64,000 nucleotides of DNA from Marinifilum sp. D714 (GTDB lineage Bacteria > Bacteroidota > Bacteroidia > Bacteroidales > Marinifilaceae): positions 62,001 to 126,000 of the forward strand of contig NZ_JALPNU010000008.1 of assembly GCF_030851345.1 (NCBI RefSeq), read 5' to 3'. The notes beneath the pieces were generated by a model that saw only the letters and a list, made by a program, of their open reading frames with translations, was not told where the DNA came from and did not search any database. Shown here piece by piece: positions 60,908 to 64,000 of the stretch (positions are counted from its first letter, which is position 1; each line of letters begins with the position of its first letter). Made by a program: the position numbers and the translations under genes.

Positions 60908-63900
60908 TTAAAAACCAAGATTAAGTGAAAATCCGTATGTACGAACAGATGGTACCGGAGCAAAGTCATAAGCCTGAGCTAAGTAACTTGAGCTGTATGC
61001 ACTTGCATCTGGTGCAGTTCCAGGAGTGTTCTTATGAAAGTAGAAAAGGTTACGACCGATAAGTGACACTCTTGCTGACTGAATAGGATTATTGGGAATT
61101 CTATTTAAAATTGATTTTGGAAGATTGTAACCAATTGCAAGTTCTTTTAGTTTAACATGAGAGGCATCATAAAGAAATTCTTCGTCAGCCTGAGCAACTT
61201 TTCTCCAATAATCCTGAGCCGAAACCATTACATTGTTCGCACCACCATCAGAGGTTACACCGTCAACAAATAATGCCATTCTGTTGTTCTGAGCTGTACG
61301 CTCTGCCGTACCTGAAGAAACAGCAGCTTGTTCTGAAGTAGATAGAATGTCACCACCCTGCTGGATAGATACCAAAGCAGATACATAGAATCCTTTGTAT
61401 TCAGCATTCAAATTGATTGCTCCTGTCCAGTCAGGCTGAACATTACCAAGAATGTTGTGCTCTTCATTGGATAATTTCATTAATCCTTTGTCGTCAACAA
61501 TGATTTGGTCCTTTTCGTTTCTTTCATATTTAGAACCTCTGATGATACCCAATCTCTTACCTGGTAATCCAACAAAACCTTCGTTGTCTTCAAACTTGTA
61601 AACCGGCATATCTTCGTAAAGTTCCTCCAGGGTTCCTTTGTTCTTTGCAAAGTTGAAACCTAAAGTCAATTTGAAGTCTTTTGTTTTAACCGGTACAGTT
61701 GTCAACATTACCTCAACCCCTTCGTTACGAATCAAACCTGCGTTGATCAAACGGTATGGATAACCAGTTGTCTGGTCAGTAGCCAATTTCAAGATCTGAT
61801 TCTTAGTATCTTCCTGGTAATAAGTAAAATCTAATCCAATTCTATTCTTGAACAAACGGATATCAGTACCAACTTCCCAAGAAGTAGAAATTTCAGGCTT
61901 AAGATCTTTGTTCACCAATACTTCAGGCACTTTTCCTTTTGAAAGGTCAAAGTCACCACTTTCAATCTTGTAAGTCTGACTTGTTTGGTATGGATCAGCA
62001 GCCTTACCTACCTGTGCAACAGAACCTCTAATTTTAGCATAAGAAACAAATTCCGGTAATTCGAACATCTCTGATAACAGAGCACTTAAACTAACCGATG
62101 GATAGAAATATGAATTGTCAAATTCAGTATCTGCTGATGTAAGCGTTGAAGACCAGTCGTTACGAGCTGTGAAATCAAGGAAAATCATATTCTTATATGC
62201 TACCTGACCAAATCCGTACATTGATCGCACCTCTGATTCTGTAATGCTCTCAACAGCTTTAATATTTGATCCCGCACCCAAATAAAAATCATCTTCAGAT
62301 GAAAGCTTACCAGAGAAAGATCTTAACTGCTTAAAGTGACGCTTCATTGTATTTGCACCAACATTTAAGCTAATAGTAAAGTTTTCGTTCAAATCTTTAT
62401 TATAAGACAACAAGAACTCGTAGTTCTCTTCTTTGAAGTTCGATTGAGTTGGATTATAATCCGGACGGTTTGGATTGATGTTATCAGCGTACTGGTATCC
62501 ATCTAAAGATTCAAACTGGAAGAAATCCATACCATACTTAAACTTTGCTTTCAAGTCTGATGTTAGTTTTACATTTGCTGCAACGAAACCAAAAGTTCTG
62601 TTCTTCTTATCGTTGTTCACATATTGCTCCTGTAGGAAGTACGGGTTTCTGTTTCCCGGGCTCGCATCTGAGTAAATCTTCTCAACATGCTTACCAGCAA
62701 TAATATCGTATCCCGGTTTCAAATCCTGTGTACGAATATTTCGAGGCATTGTATTGAAGTAGCTTACATAACTGTAATTTCCCACTTCTGGTCTCTGCTT
62801 TCCTTCTGTAAGGAAAAAAGATAACTTAGTATCAATGTTTAACCATGAGTTGATATCATAGTCTGCACGCAAATCAAATGTTGTTTTTTCAACCTCGTGA
62901 TTGTCATAGATACCATTGATGATATCCTTACCCAAAGACATTCTGAATGCACCTTCGTCATTTCCACCTGAGAAAGAGATGTTATGCTTATGAGTGATTC
63001 CTGTTCTTGTGAAATCCTCCAACAGGTTACCCTGATCTTCGAAAGAAGTCATTTCTCCTGTCCATGATTCAACCTGCTGGCCTGTCATTTCAGGTCCCCA
63101 TGAAGAAGTTTCATCAGCATAATATTCACCATTGATACCTTGACCATATTTATCCTGAAGATCCAACATGTAAGCAGCTTCAGAGAAAGTCATGCTTCCT
63201 GAATAGTTAATACCTAAACCTTTGTTGCGTTTTCCTTTTTTGGTAGTTACTAAAATTACACCGTTACCACCACGCTCTCCATATAGAGCTGCAGCATTGG
63301 CACCTTTCAGTACAGAAACTGATTCAATATCATCCGGATTTAGATCAAAAGCACCACCTGCTCTTGAGGTACCCCCCCAAACTGATCCATCGTTTGAGTT
63401 TCCATTATCGAAAGGTACTCCATCAACAATCCACAATGGCTCATTGTTACCAACAAGTGAACTTACACCTCTAATATCAATTCTAGAGGAACCACCAACA
63501 CCACCTCCGGTTTGATTGATTTGTACACCGGCAACTTTTCCTTGTAATGAACTCACAAGGTCGCCATCACCACCTTTGGTTAAATCATCAGCTTTAACAT
63601 CCTGCACTGCATAACCTAAAGCTTTCTTTTCTCTTTTAATACCAAGAGCTGTAACAACTACCTCATCTACCTGCAAAGCATCAGCTGCCATAACAACATC
63701 AATTACAGATTGAGATCCTACTGTAATTTCCTGAGTTGTCATTCCAACAAAACTAAATACCAATACACTTGATTCGTCGGCAGCAATTTGAAATTTACCT
63801 TCAACATCAGTTACAGTACCAACTGTTGTACCTTTTACAACCACAGACACACCAGGTAGTGACATTCCAGACTCTTCAATTACCGTACCTGTCACAGTTT

Positions 63901-64000
63901 TCTGCACAGCTACGGTTGAATTGTCTTCAAATAAACTGTTAACGTTTGCATTTGCAGCAAATGGCGAACCTAAAACCGCAACTAGCAAAGCTAAACTACT
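60908..64000 (-). CDS. SusC-like TonB-dependent outer-membrane transporter, 5' end cut by window
   Basis: The frame is still open at base 64000 (SSLALLVAVLGSPFAANA), so only part of a signal peptide is missing; at least 1030 residues are visible. After the signal come a carboxypeptidase-regulatory-like domain (VTGTVIEESGMSLPGVSVVVKGT), the TonB-box-like DEVVVTALGIKREKKALGYAVQ, the plug (QGKVAGVQINQTGGGVGGSSRIDIRG, NGVILVTTKKGK) and a 22-strand-type barrel ending VRTYGFSLNLGF. There is no STN domain between the signal and the regulatory-like domain, so control by an ECF sigma/anti-sigma pair is unlikely. It imports glycans with SusD. The usual Met start lies outside the window. Confidence 0.95.
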   Translation of the reverse strand, partial: SSLALLVAVLGSPFAANANVNSLFEDNSTVAVQKTVTGTVIEESGMSLPGVSVVVKGTTVGTVTDVEGKFQIAADESSVLVFSFVGMTTQEITVGSQSVIDVVMAADALQVDEVVVTALGIKREKKALGYAVQDVKADDLTKGGDGDLVSSLQGKVAGVQINQTGGGVGGSSRIDIRGVSSLVGNNEPLWIVDGVPFDNGNSNDGSVWGGTSRAGGAFDLNPDDIESVSVLKGANAAALYGERGGNGVILVTTKKGKRNKGLGINYSGSMTFSEAAYMLDLQDKYGQGINGEYYADETSSWGPEMTGQQVESWTGEMTSFEDQGNLLEDFTRTGITHKHNISFSGGNDEGAFRMSLGKDIINGIYDNHEVEKTTFDLRADYDINSWLNIDTKLSFFLTEGKQRPEVGNYSYVSYFNTMPRNIRTQDLKPGYDIIAGKHVEKIYSDASPGNRNPYFLQEQYVNNDKKNRTFGFVAANVKLTSDLKAKFKYGMDFFQFESLDGYQYADNINPNRPDYNPTQSNFKEENYEFLLSYNKDLNENFTISLNVGANTMKRHFKQLRSFSGKLSSEDDFYLGAGSNIKAVESITESEVRSMYGFGQVAYKNMIFLDFTARNDWSSTLTSADTEFDNSYFYPSVSLSALLSEMFELPEFVSYAKIRGSVAQVGKAADPYQTSQTYKIESGDFDLSKGKVPEVLVNKDLKPEISTSWEVGTDIRLFKNRIGLDFTYYQEDTKNQILKLATDQTTGYPYRLINAGLIRNEGVEVMLTTVPVKTKDFKLTLGFNFAKNKGTLEELYEDMPVYKFEDNEGFVGLPGKRLGIIRGSKYERNEKDQIIVDDKGLMKLSNEEHNILGNVQPDWTGAINLNAEYKGFYVSALVSIQQGGDILSTSEQAAVSSGTAERTAQNNRMALFVDGVTSDGGANNVMVSAQDYWRKVAQADEEFLYDASHVKLKELAIGYNLPKSILNRIPNNPIQSARVSLIGRNLFYFHKNTPGTAPDASAYSSSYLAQAYDFAPVPSVRTYGFSLNLGF

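Overview
The window looks like the chromosome of a low-GC, probably marine and facultatively or strictly anaerobic member of the Bacteroidota. The evidence is a SusC/SusD pair with a large glycan locus, a type IX secretion sorting domain on a secreted subtilase, class III (anaerobic) ribonucleotide reductase, a propionyl-CoA carboxylase-type complex, and promoter-like elements of the Bacteroidota type. A Marinilabiliales/Marinifilaceae-like organism is my guess; no rRNA or tRNA gene is present to test it.

Region by region. 1-7373: the 3' end of an acetate/succinate channel (AceTr), a small ABM-fold monooxygenase, a DUF3360-like membrane carrier, an SF1 helicase with a C-terminal Vsr/MTES_1575-like nuclease domain followed 4 nt later by a small membrane protein, and a DUF6261-like protein. 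7374-12207: a long non-coding stretch with an exact 84-bp-period tandem array, then a secreted S8 protease with Fn3/GEVED modules. 12470-21589: a 9-kb 'B12 island'. A cobalamin riboswitch on the + strand faces an AspT/SucE-like exporter and a three-gene biotin-dependent acyl-CoA carboxylase. A second cobalamin riboswitch on the - strand faces nrdD-nrdG. The two transcription units converge on a shared terminator at 18519-18560.

21797-31047: a DEAD-box helicase and a heavy-metal (Cu/Ag-type) efflux operon: HYC_CC_PP-like small protein, CusA/CzcA, TolC-type channel, CusB with three putative metal-binding modules, and a periplasmic HMA protein. 31358-39759: single genes (DUF4382 lipoprotein, FRG-domain protein, SEC14/STAS-like protein, Prx6-type peroxiredoxin, TlpA-like thioredoxin lipoprotein or periplasmic protein, asparagine synthetase B, small membrane protein). 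Between them lie dispersed repeats: a ~230-bp direct repeat flanks asnB, and a degenerate 64-bp tandem array follows it.

39834-64000 (all - strand): a polysaccharide utilization locus in the order SusC, SusD, LamG surface protein, GH92, GH92, PNGase F, GH125, GH65, GH97, GH92, SSS symporter, GH130. Together these can release an N-glycan from protein (PNGase F), strip alpha-mannose (GH92 x3, GH125), possibly strip alpha-glucose caps (GH65, GH97), import the core disaccharide or mannose (SSS) and phosphorolyse the beta-mannosyl-GlcNAc core (GH130). Strong hairpins divide the operon into blocks.

The most notable points are the paired B12 riboswitches with a hairpin-rich leader, an apparent single-A frameshift near the 3' end of nrdG, the N-glycan locus with added alpha-glucosidase families, the helicase-nuclease/membrane-protein pair, and two tandem arrays of unknown role. 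No CRISPR array, prophage, insertion sequence, tRNA or rRNA was seen.
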